The notes under the pieces: model-generated
What the model saw: the letters and a program-made list of their open reading frames with translations, nothing else
The model's database searches: none
Told to the model about the DNA's origin: nothing
Shown here: positions 22,445 through 32,690 of the stretch, in pieces
How positions within the stretch are numbered: the stretch's first letter is position 1
How the letters are laid out: every line of letters starts with the position of its first letter
Translations under genes and position numbers: made by a program
Source of the DNA: Atopsyche davidsoni
Taxonomy: Eukaryota; Arthropoda; Insecta; Trichoptera; Hydrobiosidae
Direction of reading: 5' to 3'
Length of the DNA: 64,000 bases
NCBI GenBank assembly: GCA_022113835.1
Contig: JAILWY010000016.1
Location: forward strand, 933,501-997,500

Positions 22445-24900
22445 GAATCTGTATCTATTACTTGCGTAATTAGTTTTCTGAAATGATATCGAGTTTAACC
22501 GCCTTATCAGAAATAACAAAAAAAAACCCCTGCCTAGGAACTGTAGGTCGACTCAGATAATGTGAAGTAATACTCTCACAGGGTCAGAAATCAGAAGAAT
22601 TCTAGAGAAATATTTTTGATAAATGGTTAATGAACTATTCAAATACCTTTGTTTTTCTAATAACTGTTTTTATCGGTGAGTTTCTCTTAAGTCATTACGA
22701 GTTAATTTGAACAGATAAATGAAAATGCTGCTGCATTTGTGAAAACGTCGGATATGCGACAAGTCATAGTTAGAATTGATTTTCAATGGAATTTGCGATT
22801 TTAACAGCTAATTAACTTCAATAAATTAAAAGGCATCTGTATAATGTACATATTACATATAACCTTAAAACAGTTAAAATAAAATATTTGATAATATTGG
22901 CTCTGTGGAAATATATATTATCATGAGCAGCATTTGCAGTCCGACGCCCTTCCATCGATTATATTTCAATAATGCGAAACTGCTTCTTTTTAACATCTTT
23001 CTCAGAGTAGCCACTACCTTAAAAATAATAAAACAGTTTCAGATTTCTCTCATTTCATTTATATGATTTTTTTGTGACAACCAAAGATAGGATTTTATAA
23101 TCACACAATTTATATTTTTTTTAGAATCGAGGGACGAGATCAATCACTATTATATATATTTATTAAGAAGCCCTGACATCGAATATTGTTTATAAAAATA
23201 TAAAGCTGTAGTTGCGAGCAAGCTGATAGCAAACTAGCGATATGAATAGATTCGTCTATTTTTTTATTGGGTCACTTAATTAAGAAAATAGTTCAAAGCA
23301 TTCACGTAACCTAAATTGCCACCGCATTGTTTACATTTACTAAAAAACATATTTCTCAACGGTTGTTTTTATTCTGATAGCATTTAGAATAAGAGCTATC
23401 ATTTCATTAAGCTCCTAGTTTTTTTATTATTATACAAATAGTAGCATTTATTTGTAATATTTATTGCTAATATGTCGACAGATTTAATCTCGCTCGATTA
23501 ATTAATTAAAAGCTTTAATTAGTTAAGCTCGGCTCGATTAATTAAATTAATCGAGCCACAAAGAGTGAGATAATCGAGTGATAAATATTTTTGAGAGTGA
23601 TATTTCTTAATAACTTTTTAATCTTTTTATATAATAGATATTTTAAAGTTGAACCTGAGATACTGAAATGAAACTGAGATGATGAAAACATACATTAATT
23701 TTGACACTTTTCATGATTTAATTTAAAACTAGATACTAATTATCCTAGCTTGAGCAAGTGGGCTTAGGAAAAAATTATCCAATTTTTTTTTTTGTTATAT
23801 GGTAAGTTTTTCAAAATTTGTATAAAAGTATTTCTATTCCGGTCAAAATATTTCTTGTTGCTTACAGATTTAATTCTTGAACTATGTGAGTCTGTTTTAA
23901 ATATAATTTAATCCAATTTATATAAAAAGATAATTTGAAATATTGTTTTGATCTCGCACTCAACTCAAGCGCGGTTCGACGAACTCTACTCGCCCCATTA
24001 AGTTATTTGATAAACTTTTATAACACTTACAAAAACACACAATTTTACGAAACTCGTATCACTTCAAAAAATATAATACAAGCGGCATTTAGTAGAATAA
24101 AATTCTGGGGATATTTCATAAGTTGAAACCTCACCAGCACTGTCGCACTTGAAGCTGCCTCCGGTTTACTTCAAAGCAAGCATTTTACAAAAAAAAAAAT
24201 GTTGTTGTATCAAGAAATCCAACTTTCGTAAATTTTATAAATTACCAAGAAGAATAATTAAAATGCACAAATATTTTATAAATAAAGAAAAGTTGAACAT
24301 CCTGTATTATTTTTTGTTTGTTGGTAAATATAATTTTTTGTTTGTTGAAAAATGTAATTCTCGGTATGTTCCATTCATAATTGATAAAGAAATTATTTAA
24401 TTATTTAAAGTAAATATGATATCAACGTTATGCGTTATACTTTTAATATGATAATTATGTTTCACGATTAAAGATTAGGAATTTGGAGACTATGTTATGT
24501 GCCCCTCTCGGAAGGTCACTAGCTTGACATGTGACTCCGCGGATGCACAATACTTGAAGGACTCTCGTTCAACGTTGATAAATGATAGACTTTCAATACT
24601 TTAATTATGTCGTTTATTACACAGAGAGACAGTGTCTAGTCTCGACCGTGGGCAAGTCAGTTATGAAGCTAGGCGAGTAATATCCTGAGCTCTCCAATAC
24701 ACAGGTACAAGACCTCCTACAAAGGGTCGTACAACAATAGACGCAGCCATAAACAAAACAGATGCACAAATGTTATTAAAACTATATGGCAGTGTTTACT
24801 TAGTAATAAAAAGGTATAACACAGGATACAAGGACAATGGCGGAATTCGTCCCTTGAAATGGTAATCTACTGGTTGGGTGGTCACATAACAACTATTATA
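22445..24900. other. no gene seen
   Basis: AT-rich intergenic DNA. At 23510-23590, TTAATTAA- and CTCGATTAAT-type palindromes form a local imperfect inverted repeat. About 24480-24985 shares segments with 62440-62640 (a dispersed repeat, see findings). Confidence 0.4.
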
Positions 24901-24903
24901 GCC

Positions 24904-24990
24904 AATGTTGAAAAATTTGATAAAATAGCAATTTTTCAAACCAAAGTTTGTTAAACTATAAATTGTTTTAATTTTTAAACTAACCTTTTG
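24904..24990 (+). repeat. dispersed repeat, partner at 62560-62640
   Basis: GTTGAAAAATTTGATAAAAT and CAAACCAAAGTTTGTTAAA recur on the minus strand near 62560-62640 in the same order. A GGAATTTGGAGA block precedes both (24480 and about 62450). Confidence 0.5.
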
Positions 24991-25042
24991 CCATGGGTTT
25001 ATTTGTGATCTTTTATTTCCAATTTAAAAAAATGACACCTTA

Positions 25043-26076
25043 CTTAATGCTTTGGGTTCTAGATCCGTCGGTTATAATGATCGCCAAATTCCTAAACTTC
25101 GGGACGGTCAAAAACGAATCGCAAGCTGCCCGAATGTGATTTGCCGGTATTTTGGCCCACACACGGACAGTGGCTTTCTTCAGCGTCTCGAGGCTGGTGT
25201 ATTTTTTAACTCGGACATTGCTCTTCAAAATAACTCAGAGAGAATAATCCATTGGATTCGTGTCTGGTAAATTCGAGAGCCATTGTGTGGTCGAAATGAA
25301 GTTCGGAATGTTGTTTTTCAGCCATTCTTGGTTCACTCGCGCTTTGTGAGACGGTGCCGAGTCTTGTTGAAACGTCCATGGTCTGCAACCGAAATGTTTG
25401 TCCGCCCACGGCTTCAAAGCAGCCTCCAGAACACTTTTCCGATAATATGTCGCATTTTCTTTGACGCCAGGCTCAATGAAAACGATTGGAAAGCGCCCAT
25501 CCACGGTTTCAGCGGCCCAAACCATTATTTGTGGCGGGTGCTGATTTCTGGTGACCAACCGATGGCTCAAATTCTCGTATGAACGTTGGGTCAAGTAAAC
25601 CCTACCATTTTGAGAATTAACAAATTGCTCCATTGGGAAATTTTTCTCGTCAGAAAACACGATGTTCGGAAATTGACCGCTTTCGGCCAAGCGAAGCAAC
25701 TCCTTTGCTCTCTCAAGTCTAACTTATTGCTGCTTCGGTGTAAGATCATGCGCTTTTTGGAACTTGTAAGACTTGACCTTGAGCTCATTTTTCAATATGC
25801 GTCGGATATTTTTAGTTCTTTAGCCATTTGATTGGCACTTCGTCGTGGATTTCGCTCAAGTCGCTTCTTCACTTTTCGAACCATCTCAGGTGACGTTGCA
25901 GTCTTTTGATGACCACCTCCATGGCGTTTTGCGATGCTACCGGTATCATTATAACGAGTTATGGTGCGATAAATAAATTTTTTATTCACTTCGAGGTGTT
26001 TGAGCTCACGAACAATCGCTGCTTGTGATTTTCCAGCTAAATATAAAGCAATCACACTATTACGTTTGAATTCCAT
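25043..26076 (-). pseudogene. Tc1/mariner transposase, maT-like (DD37D), decayed
   Basis: The minus strand starts MEFKRNSVIALYLAGKSQAA, a helix-turn-helix N-terminus. Later come the catalytic regions FSDEKNF, FQQDSAPSH and NPMDYSL. The spacing between the second and third catalytic Asp is 37 residues, which fits the maT (DD37D) clade rather than Mos1-like DD34D. The frame is broken. A shift near 25795 follows KISDAY, a stop falls just after TPKQQ, and another shift near 25232 separates NPMDYSL from the tail (KSNVRVKKYTSLETLKKAT). The copy is inactive. A possible outer end, TACAGGTTGAGC (minus strand), lies near 26230. Confidence 0.85.
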
Positions 26077-26259
26077 CGCTTATAACTTTTTTTTGTGTTC
26101 ACTTTTGGCAAAATGCTTTTCCACCCTTGTAAACGATACTCAGAACTGTCAGTTAGCAAATTTATAAACAGCTGCTACAAGTGTAACAGCTGCGACAACG
26201 GTCTGAAGTTGGTATCACTTCGAGTGCTCAACCTGTATACGCCTTAACAATATCTGATA

Positions 26260-27480
26260 AGATAAGTATAATCGTGTTTGCGATTATAATTCTATATATA
26301 TAAATGTGCACTAAAAACTTTTAATTTTATTGTACTTTCGCTAGTTGATAATAATAATTTTATTATTATTATTATCATAGTATTGAAATATTTTATATAC
26401 AATTGATAATTATCATCGGCGTTTAAATTCAGTTAGTTTTTAATCACTAAATAATGAAATACTGTTAAATCTTGTAACTGTTCACAATACTATTGTGAAC
26501 GACTCTCACCGGTGCTCATCATCTGCGGTTGTTTTCTCGGGTTGTCAATGGTCCTGCCTACGTCCTGTGGTGTGGAAGTGATAAATATTGACCAAATATT
26601 GATTGAATATTGAAATACTGATAAATATTGTTACTGTAAAAACTCCTACACAACCGACTTGCATTTAGCCAATAGCTCCCTACATCGCGTTGCTTGCTTG
26701 GCAAAACCCTATCGGCTGATTGCAAATTGGTCGCAAGTTGTGTAATTTATCAGTAGGGTCGTATTTAAGGATATTTACGCCTATGTCTCCCTGCAAAAAA
26801 TTAAAGAAAATGAAAAAATTCATTGAGCAATCAATTAAGCAGCATCTTCCGAGTTCAAGCTCCGAACCGTAAGTATATCCCTGCAACTATTGTAAATTAA
26901 CATGAACACATTCACATTTGCCACGTCAGTTAAACATTACCAACGGAACGAATAAGATTTCCATTGATCTGTGTCTTTTTAATAAAATTTTAATAATTTG
27001 GCTTCAAAGAGTAAACGAATAAAATTTTAGATAGTGAAAATATGAAATTGGGAATCTGTCATCCTAATTAACTCGGCAGCCATTTGCAATGTGATGTCAT
27101 GAGTATTTGTCTATATGTGTAGTGGTGTAGCCTTTTGTGACGCTGCGACCTAACACCTAAGACTTCTTAGTGTTAGTAGCAACGTTTTAGTCTTTGTCGA
27201 TTTCCTAGCGAAGTTACTATGGAAATAACAAGAACTCTGGCGGAACGGAAATGGCCTACCTCTAAGAGACAACCAATGACTCGCATGACTTTTATATAGT
27301 ATTTATATATAATTATTTTATATCAATATACTACCAATGGAGAGCTTATTTCAAGCATAACATTTTTATAATTTAGCATGTATTATGAGTGCTAAATGTA
27401 TTTTATCTTATCTTATGTTTTATATATCTAGATATATAGATTAATGACAGTTTTTCGTTTTTTTTTTGTTGTTGTGGCAG
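26260..27480. other. no gene seen
   Basis: AT-rich intergenic DNA with TTATTATTATTATTATC runs at about 26350. No supported feature. Confidence 0.4.
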
Positions 27481-27502
27481 CTTGCCTGCAATACAAAACG
27501 GC

Positions 27503-27615
27503 AACGTCATACTAATGTTAGCAAATTGTTTTGTTGGCAGCCTGCAGCAGTTAGTTCCTTTTATGAAATGGATGCTTTTGTATGGGATTCACTTAATTAA
27601 ATAAACGAAATTTGG

Positions 27616-27647
<32 letters not shown>

Positions 27648-28078
27648 GTACTTGTCTTTTATCCGACCACCAAAAAACATTGTCCTATTATTTTGCTTTT
27701 TTTTATTGGCAACAGTGTCTATATTTTGCTTCTTTTGTTGGCAACAGCGAGTCTCGTCATAGAAATGAAAGTTTTTTTTCAATTTTGTATCATATATTTT
27801 ACAAACAATGAAAAAACGGTTATCTTTGACGGTTAGGTTAGGTTAGGTTAATACTTTAAATTAAATAAATAAACAATACGTGTTTTCTCGCCAATAGACA
27901 CTGTTGCCAACAAAAGAAGCAAAAAATAGACACTGTTGCCAACAAAAAAAGCAAAACAATAGGACAATGTTTTTTGGTGGTCGGATAAAAGACAAGTACC
28001 ATATATATATATAGAATAGATTTTTTACTAGGTAACGTCATACTAATCTTAACAAATTGTTTTGTTGGCAGCCTGCAG
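27503..28078. mobile_element. inverted-repeat element with a TTAGG-type tract in the loop
   Basis: Arms 27640-27752 and 27879-28012 are complementary: GGTACTTGTCTTTTATCCGA and TTGGCAACAGTGTCTAT on the left recur reversed on the right. Copies of a direct repeat of about 45 bp (AACGTCATACTAAT to GGCAGCCTGCAG) lie outside the arms at 27503-27547 and 28034-28078. The loop holds (GGTTA)4 at 27831-27850. No transposase is present. Confidence 0.65.
27831..27850. repeat. (GGTTA)4, insect telomere-type unit
   Basis: Four exact GGTTA units, the TTAGG insect telomeric unit in another register, in the loop of the inverted-repeat element. Confidence 0.8.
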
Positions 28079-28254
28079 TTTGTTACTTAATTAAATAAAC
28101 CAAATTCGATCATACATTTTTATAATTAAAGTAATCTATAACACTCTCAGTATTTTTGGCTTTCAAATGAAACCGGTATCGAGTACATCGGTTGGGCGGA
28201 TCTCGAGTCCATAGCGGCCAACCAACCGCCTGTCATGGAGTTTGTGTTTATATA

Positions 28255-29240
28255 TCTACTATAATAATAGCCATTGGGTGTGTGTATGTTTCGTTTTACG
28301 GTTCTCTATAGAACATCTTAAAAGATACAACGCTGATTTTTTGCACGTAAGTTTAGAAAATTTTTCCGCAGCTATGTGCCGAATTTCAAGACGATAGGAT
28401 AATATTTTTATTCATAAACTATAAAATATGCTTTAGCGAGTTTCAATATGTACGAATTATATGATTCTGTTCTTCACCGCGAGAATTTCAAATTTAGAAC
28501 TTTTACAAAAAAAACAAATTTTGATGCTTCTAAGAAATTTCCGGCTTATGTCAGTTTGACACAAATGCCATCTCTATTTTTTTATCGAAATTGAATTAGA
28601 AATTATTAATCACATCATTAATAACTCAAAATAAAAATAACACCTTCTACGCACAGCAAACGTAATTCAAAAAGAATTGCACAATTGAACGTGATAAATA
28701 CTGCATCAAATAAAGAACAGTGCAGTGAAAAGTGATGCGTTGTTTGTGACACGAAATGTGACAAATGTCAAGCAATGAGTTGGAAGGAAAACGTGAGCAG
28801 CGTCTTCTTAAAATTCGAGTACGCGCATCGACCTCAAGACAAAAAGAAACTGATGCACAGCGAACGCTGCGTTTGTCTTCGGATTAATTAATGTGACCTG
28901 TCGATTCTGCAATGCTTTACATTATCAAGCAGAAAACCCATCAGATAGAAAGTTCAACGATTACTACCAGCAAGGCCTATTTCCCCAGTATATTTAAAGG
29001 ATATTTATAATGGAAATTTCAAGAGAAAAATAAGATCATACGATAACAGTATATATTTTGCATCAATGGGAGCTAAATTAACAGTGGGAAACTCTGCTTC
29101 AAAGTTCAAGGCCAAGTATATCACAGAACTTCGCACCTTCATCCAACTGATGAATTAAAGCATTATTCATCTTATTATGTTCAAACACTATTGCATCGTT
29201 CATCGAATGCGCGTCATTCTGTGACGGGCTACATTTCTAG
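28255..29240 (+). mobile_element. Helitron, non-autonomous with helicase-region relic
   Basis: The left end is TCTACTATAATAATAGCC after an A; the right end is CTAG before a T, with a GAATG/CATTC hairpin (GAATGCGCGTCATTC) 17-32 bases upstream. TC...CTAG between A and T is the Helitron signature. Inside, a relic reads as the N-terminal part of a Helitron Rep/helicase protein. Confidence 0.7.
28765..29160 (+). pseudogene. Helitron Rep/helicase N-terminal fragment
   Basis: From ATG 28765 the frame reads MSSNELEGKREQRLLKIRVR and runs to LRLSSD-stop. A second piece has CRFCNALHYQAE, the CxxC..H motif of the N-terminal zinc-finger region of Helitron helicases. A third has IRSYD and YFASMGAKLT. Shifts and stops separate the pieces, and the catalytic Rep HxH and helicase walls are absent, so this is an internally deleted copy. 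Confidence 0.6.
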
Positions 29241-29543
29241 TATATATATTATACATATATACATCGGCAAACAGCCGATGGTCGAAACGATTACAATGAA
29301 TGATCCATCCCGAGAGTATAGCTCGCTCCTCGGTGGACTTTGAAAACTGAATGATATTTTGGGCGCCAGAGCGTGCCGTTTTATTTAGAATAGGATTGTA
29401 AACTAGCAGGGAAAATACATAACATTTCTAACGAAAACGCGAACCGGCTCGACGAGAGGGCCGGAGGGTCTCCCGCTCGGGGGGACGAAGATGTTTCCCC
29501 CGGCCGGTTTACGCCGAGTCTGACTTTTTGCTTCTTTTCGCAG

Positions 29544-30447
29544 CGCTCCCCAATCGCCCGACAGTCCCCGCCAGCCGGTCGTTGCCACGGATATACAAAT
29601 AAGCGACTCGAACCAGAGTGGAGACGACGTTCTCGCGCGCGCTCGCAGCATCCCCGGCCTGGATCTGCGCCGCGAGGAACACCGCCTGCGCACTTTGCGC
29701 GCTTGGCCGGGTCGCGGCATAGTGAACTACAAGAAGGCGGCCAAGTACGGCTTGTACTACACCGGCATCGACGACCTTCTCAAGTGTGTCTTCTGCGACG
29801 AGGGGATCCTATCCTGGCTCCCCCATGACAACCCGCTCGTGGCTCACGAGATTTGGTCCGCGGACTGCCCGCTCCTGAAGGGCCGACCGGTGGGCAACGT
29901 GCCCCTAATTAACGAGTGCGGGCCCTTCGAATCCCGCAACCCCTCTCACATCGTCTTCATGACGGAGGCCGCTCGCCTCGCTTCCTTCACCAACTGGCCG
30001 GAGCACATGCTTCAGAGGCCGGACGAACTAGTCGACGCCGGCTTCTTCTACACCGGGCAGGACGACCAGACCATCTGCTTCTGGTGCGGCGGCGGCCTCA
30101 GGGATTGGCAGGACACAGACCTCCCGTGGGAGCAGCACGCCACGTGGTTCGGGCTGTGCCCCTTCTTGCTCGCCATCAAGGGCGAGAGCTACGTCAACGA
30201 GGTCAAGCAGATTCTGCCGGCCTTCGAGAGTTATTCGCTTCTGGAGCCGGAGCCCGATCCCGCGCCGCAGCGTAACCGGAACGACGTTGACTCCAACGTC
30301 TGCGGGATCTGCTATGAGGGCGTGAGAAACATCTGCTTCCTGCCGTGCGGTCACGTGATCTCCTGCGCCGATTGCGCCACATCCATCGACACTTGCCCTG
30401 TGTGCCGGGGACCCATTAATAAAAAACAGCAGATCTATTATTCGTAG
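29544..30447 (+). CDS. inhibitor of apoptosis protein, two BIR domains and a RING (last exon)
   Basis: An uninterrupted 300-codon frame on the plus strand ends at TAG 30445-30447. BIR1 (about 29689-29910) has LRAWPG, CVFC and a downstream H..C. BIR2 (about 29964-30190) has FTNWPEHM, CFWC, WEQHATWFGLC. A RING (about 30298-30435) has CGICYE, CGHVISCADC and CPVC. This is the IAP layout (E3 ligase acting on caspases and reaper-type antagonists). No ATG lies in frame before BIR1; a strong acceptor (TTTTTGCTTCTTTTCGCAG) ends at 29543, so the frame must be joined to an upstream exon I cannot place. The exon is very GC-rich against an AT-rich background. Confidence 0.85.
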
Positions 30448-30571
30448 TCTGTCGAGTATGAGGCCACGGTTAACACACAGAAACGGGAAAAAATGTAACA
30501 TACAATCTATATTTCGAATGCGCATATCCCCGTAGAAACTTTGAAGTACCTGTAGTGTGTTGATAATTATT

Positions 30572-30630
30572 CAATATTTTTGACAAAGAGTATTCGGTGG
30601 AATTCCATTTTAATACTTTAAATATAATGG
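30572..30630. repeat. foldback MITE fragment (copy 9)
   Basis: CAATATTTTTGACAAAGAGT with TCGGTGGAATTCCATTTTAA, left outer arm only. Confidence 0.55.
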
Positions 30631-30787
30631 TTTTCTTCAAATTTAATTTAAAAAAATCAGCATTGAAATTTATAAGTGGAAGTGGAAGTGGTATATATGT
30701 GGAACAAACCTAGTAAATTTTTGTTTGCAAAAAGCATTGAGTTGAACCGGTGGAACAGACTCCAAAAGATACTTGATGAAAGGATTG

Positions 30788-31390
30788 TTATGATGCTGAA
30801 TTTTTTTTTCTCAAGTCATCTAACTTGCTGTTGATGGTTTGTTCTGGCAGCTCCGAGTCCAGTTGACTGCAGGCCCTGAGGATGTCCAGAATAATTTCTT
30901 CAGTTTCTCGCTTTGAGGATGCCTTATGAGAAATATTCACATTCTCTACGTCGAATCTGTTGCTTTCAAGCTCTGCTTGTTTATTCTCTGCAAATTGAAA
31001 TTAAAAACCTGATAATGAATTCAAATGATTTTTGTGACCATTTTTAAGAAGCCAAAAATATCTCATTAGTACAGACCTTAACGACATGGTCGGGGAAGTC
31101 AGCCATTTTGGCAACGTGGATACCAAAGCTTCGGTCACATATCCCAGGCTGGAGCTTTTACAACAGCGTGAGGTTCGTGAGAGTAGACACGCGATCGACA
31201 AAATGAGTGAAATCGTGAAAAATCGTGAAAATGAGTGGCAAACAGGCAGAATGCTTTTGTATCCTTGGCAAGGTGTCTGTATCAAATGTAGATATTGTAC
31301 TACACTAACACCACGAAGTTGATATCCAATCTGTCTTACCAAAAATACATTTAGAACTGTGCAAAATAGCGTAGCAAGATAGGTCAGCAT
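30788..31390 (-). CDS. 82-residue secreted peptide precursor
   Basis: Two exons: 31340-31390 encodes MLTYLATLFCTVLNVFL with donor GTAAGA, and 30788-30985 follows TTTGCAGAG. The join gives an 82-residue protein with a signal peptide, an acidic and polar spacer (NKQAELESNRFD), a dibasic KR, then ETEEIILDILRACSQ and a charged tail ending NSAS-stop. The acceptor could be CAG or the AG two bases on; only the second keeps phase 0 and an open frame. A TATATAAAA box (31458-31466) lies upstream. The helix ILDILR recalls KILRDITRVLRSI in the 163-residue protein at 44.1 kb, but similarity is weak. Family unknown. Confidence 0.55.
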
Positions 31391-31457
31391 CTAAGCATAA
31401 AAATCTGATTATCTCTTTTTCATATTAACCATTTGAGTTTTAGTAGTAGTACATATA

Positions 31458-31466
31458 TTTTATATA
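31458..31466 (-). promoter_or_regulatory. TATA box of the 82-residue precursor gene
   Basis: TATATAAAA on the minus strand about 70 bases before the ATG at 31388-31390. Confidence 0.5.
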
Positions 31467-31479
31467 GTAGAATGGTCTG

Positions 31480-32680
31480 CATATGGATGTTTCCCATTCA
31501 TGGAGTTTTATGTATATTAGAAATATAAAAATAAAAAAATGCTGAATGATTTGTGAATGTGAAACTAACTCAGCAATTGCCCATGCGATCCCGCAACCCT
31601 CTTCCTAGCTCATCTATGATGACCAAAGAATTCTTTGTTGCTGTCTGGAAATGAAAGAATTTTACTCTTACTAAAAATATTGGCTAATGGCTAACTGTAA
31701 GTCGGTCACAAGTTGTGTTGTGATGTGTGAAGGGGTCCTAAGACATAAATGAATCAATTATGACTCATTATGGAGTGGTTTCTTTAAAACGTTATTTAAT
31801 CTTTATGTTGGGATTTTTTTAAAGATAATAAAATAGATGATAATATCTGTGTGTTGCTCGAATGCTGTACTCATTCATATCTTCATTTAATAAATTCAGA
31901 ATATATTTGTTGCTTCGTGTGTATTGTTGCTTCATCATCATCTTTTGTATTTTTCATAATAAGCAATAATTTTTACCTAGTTATATATAAACAATTTTTT
32001 TAGTTTTCTTTTGATGAATTTTATTTCCCTTGAAAATGAGGAGCTACAATAATTAATACATTTATAAAAAAATAAATTAAACAATATAAAAAATAAACGT
32101 TTTAGTTTATAGCCTGGATAGTCAGATAACGAATTCTCTGTCTATCATTTTCGTCCTGGCAGGTGAAACTTTAACATATGTGATCCACTCACAGCTGTTT
32201 AATTGTATTTGAAACCGATTTTTTATGAAATTGAATAGTTGAATCGAGACTGAAAATTTCAAAAATGATTCATTAATATAGTTGATCTTATATATGTTGT
32301 GTTTTATGTCTTTGGATTAAAATCAATCGTGCTTTTGAAACACTTGTAATCGTGGTTGTAGCACATTAAATTTATGTATTATTCCTTTGCTATTTAAAAA
32401 TAAAATAGCTAATATTCAAACAATATATAAAATAATATGGTATTCTGACTTTTAACACACTGAATAATTCAAAAGCACTGTACATTTTGCATTAGGGTGT
32501 TTATATTCAAGTCTGTTCCAGAAACTCTTTCTTTCGAAGTTTATTAACAGTTTCTATTTGATTTCGTATTTTAAAATCGATCGCTTAAAATCAAATATTG
32601 CCTGTTTAAAGTTTATGAGATTTGAACGTTGATTAGATGTTGATTAGATAATCGACGTTTTTTTTATTTTTTTGTGTGTT
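31480..32680. other. no gene seen
   Basis: AT-rich spacer between two minus-strand genes. No supported feature. Confidence 0.4.
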
Positions 32681-32690
32681 TCCAAGAAAG

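Noticed and set aside
29403..29720. Minus-strand Arg-rich frame overlapping the IAP exon
   Set aside because: Antisense of GC-rich DNA; no domain, and the plus-strand frame has clear BIR/RING motifs.
30028..30525. 165-codon minus-strand frame under the IAP gene
   Set aside because: Antisense shadow of the BIR2-RING coding region.
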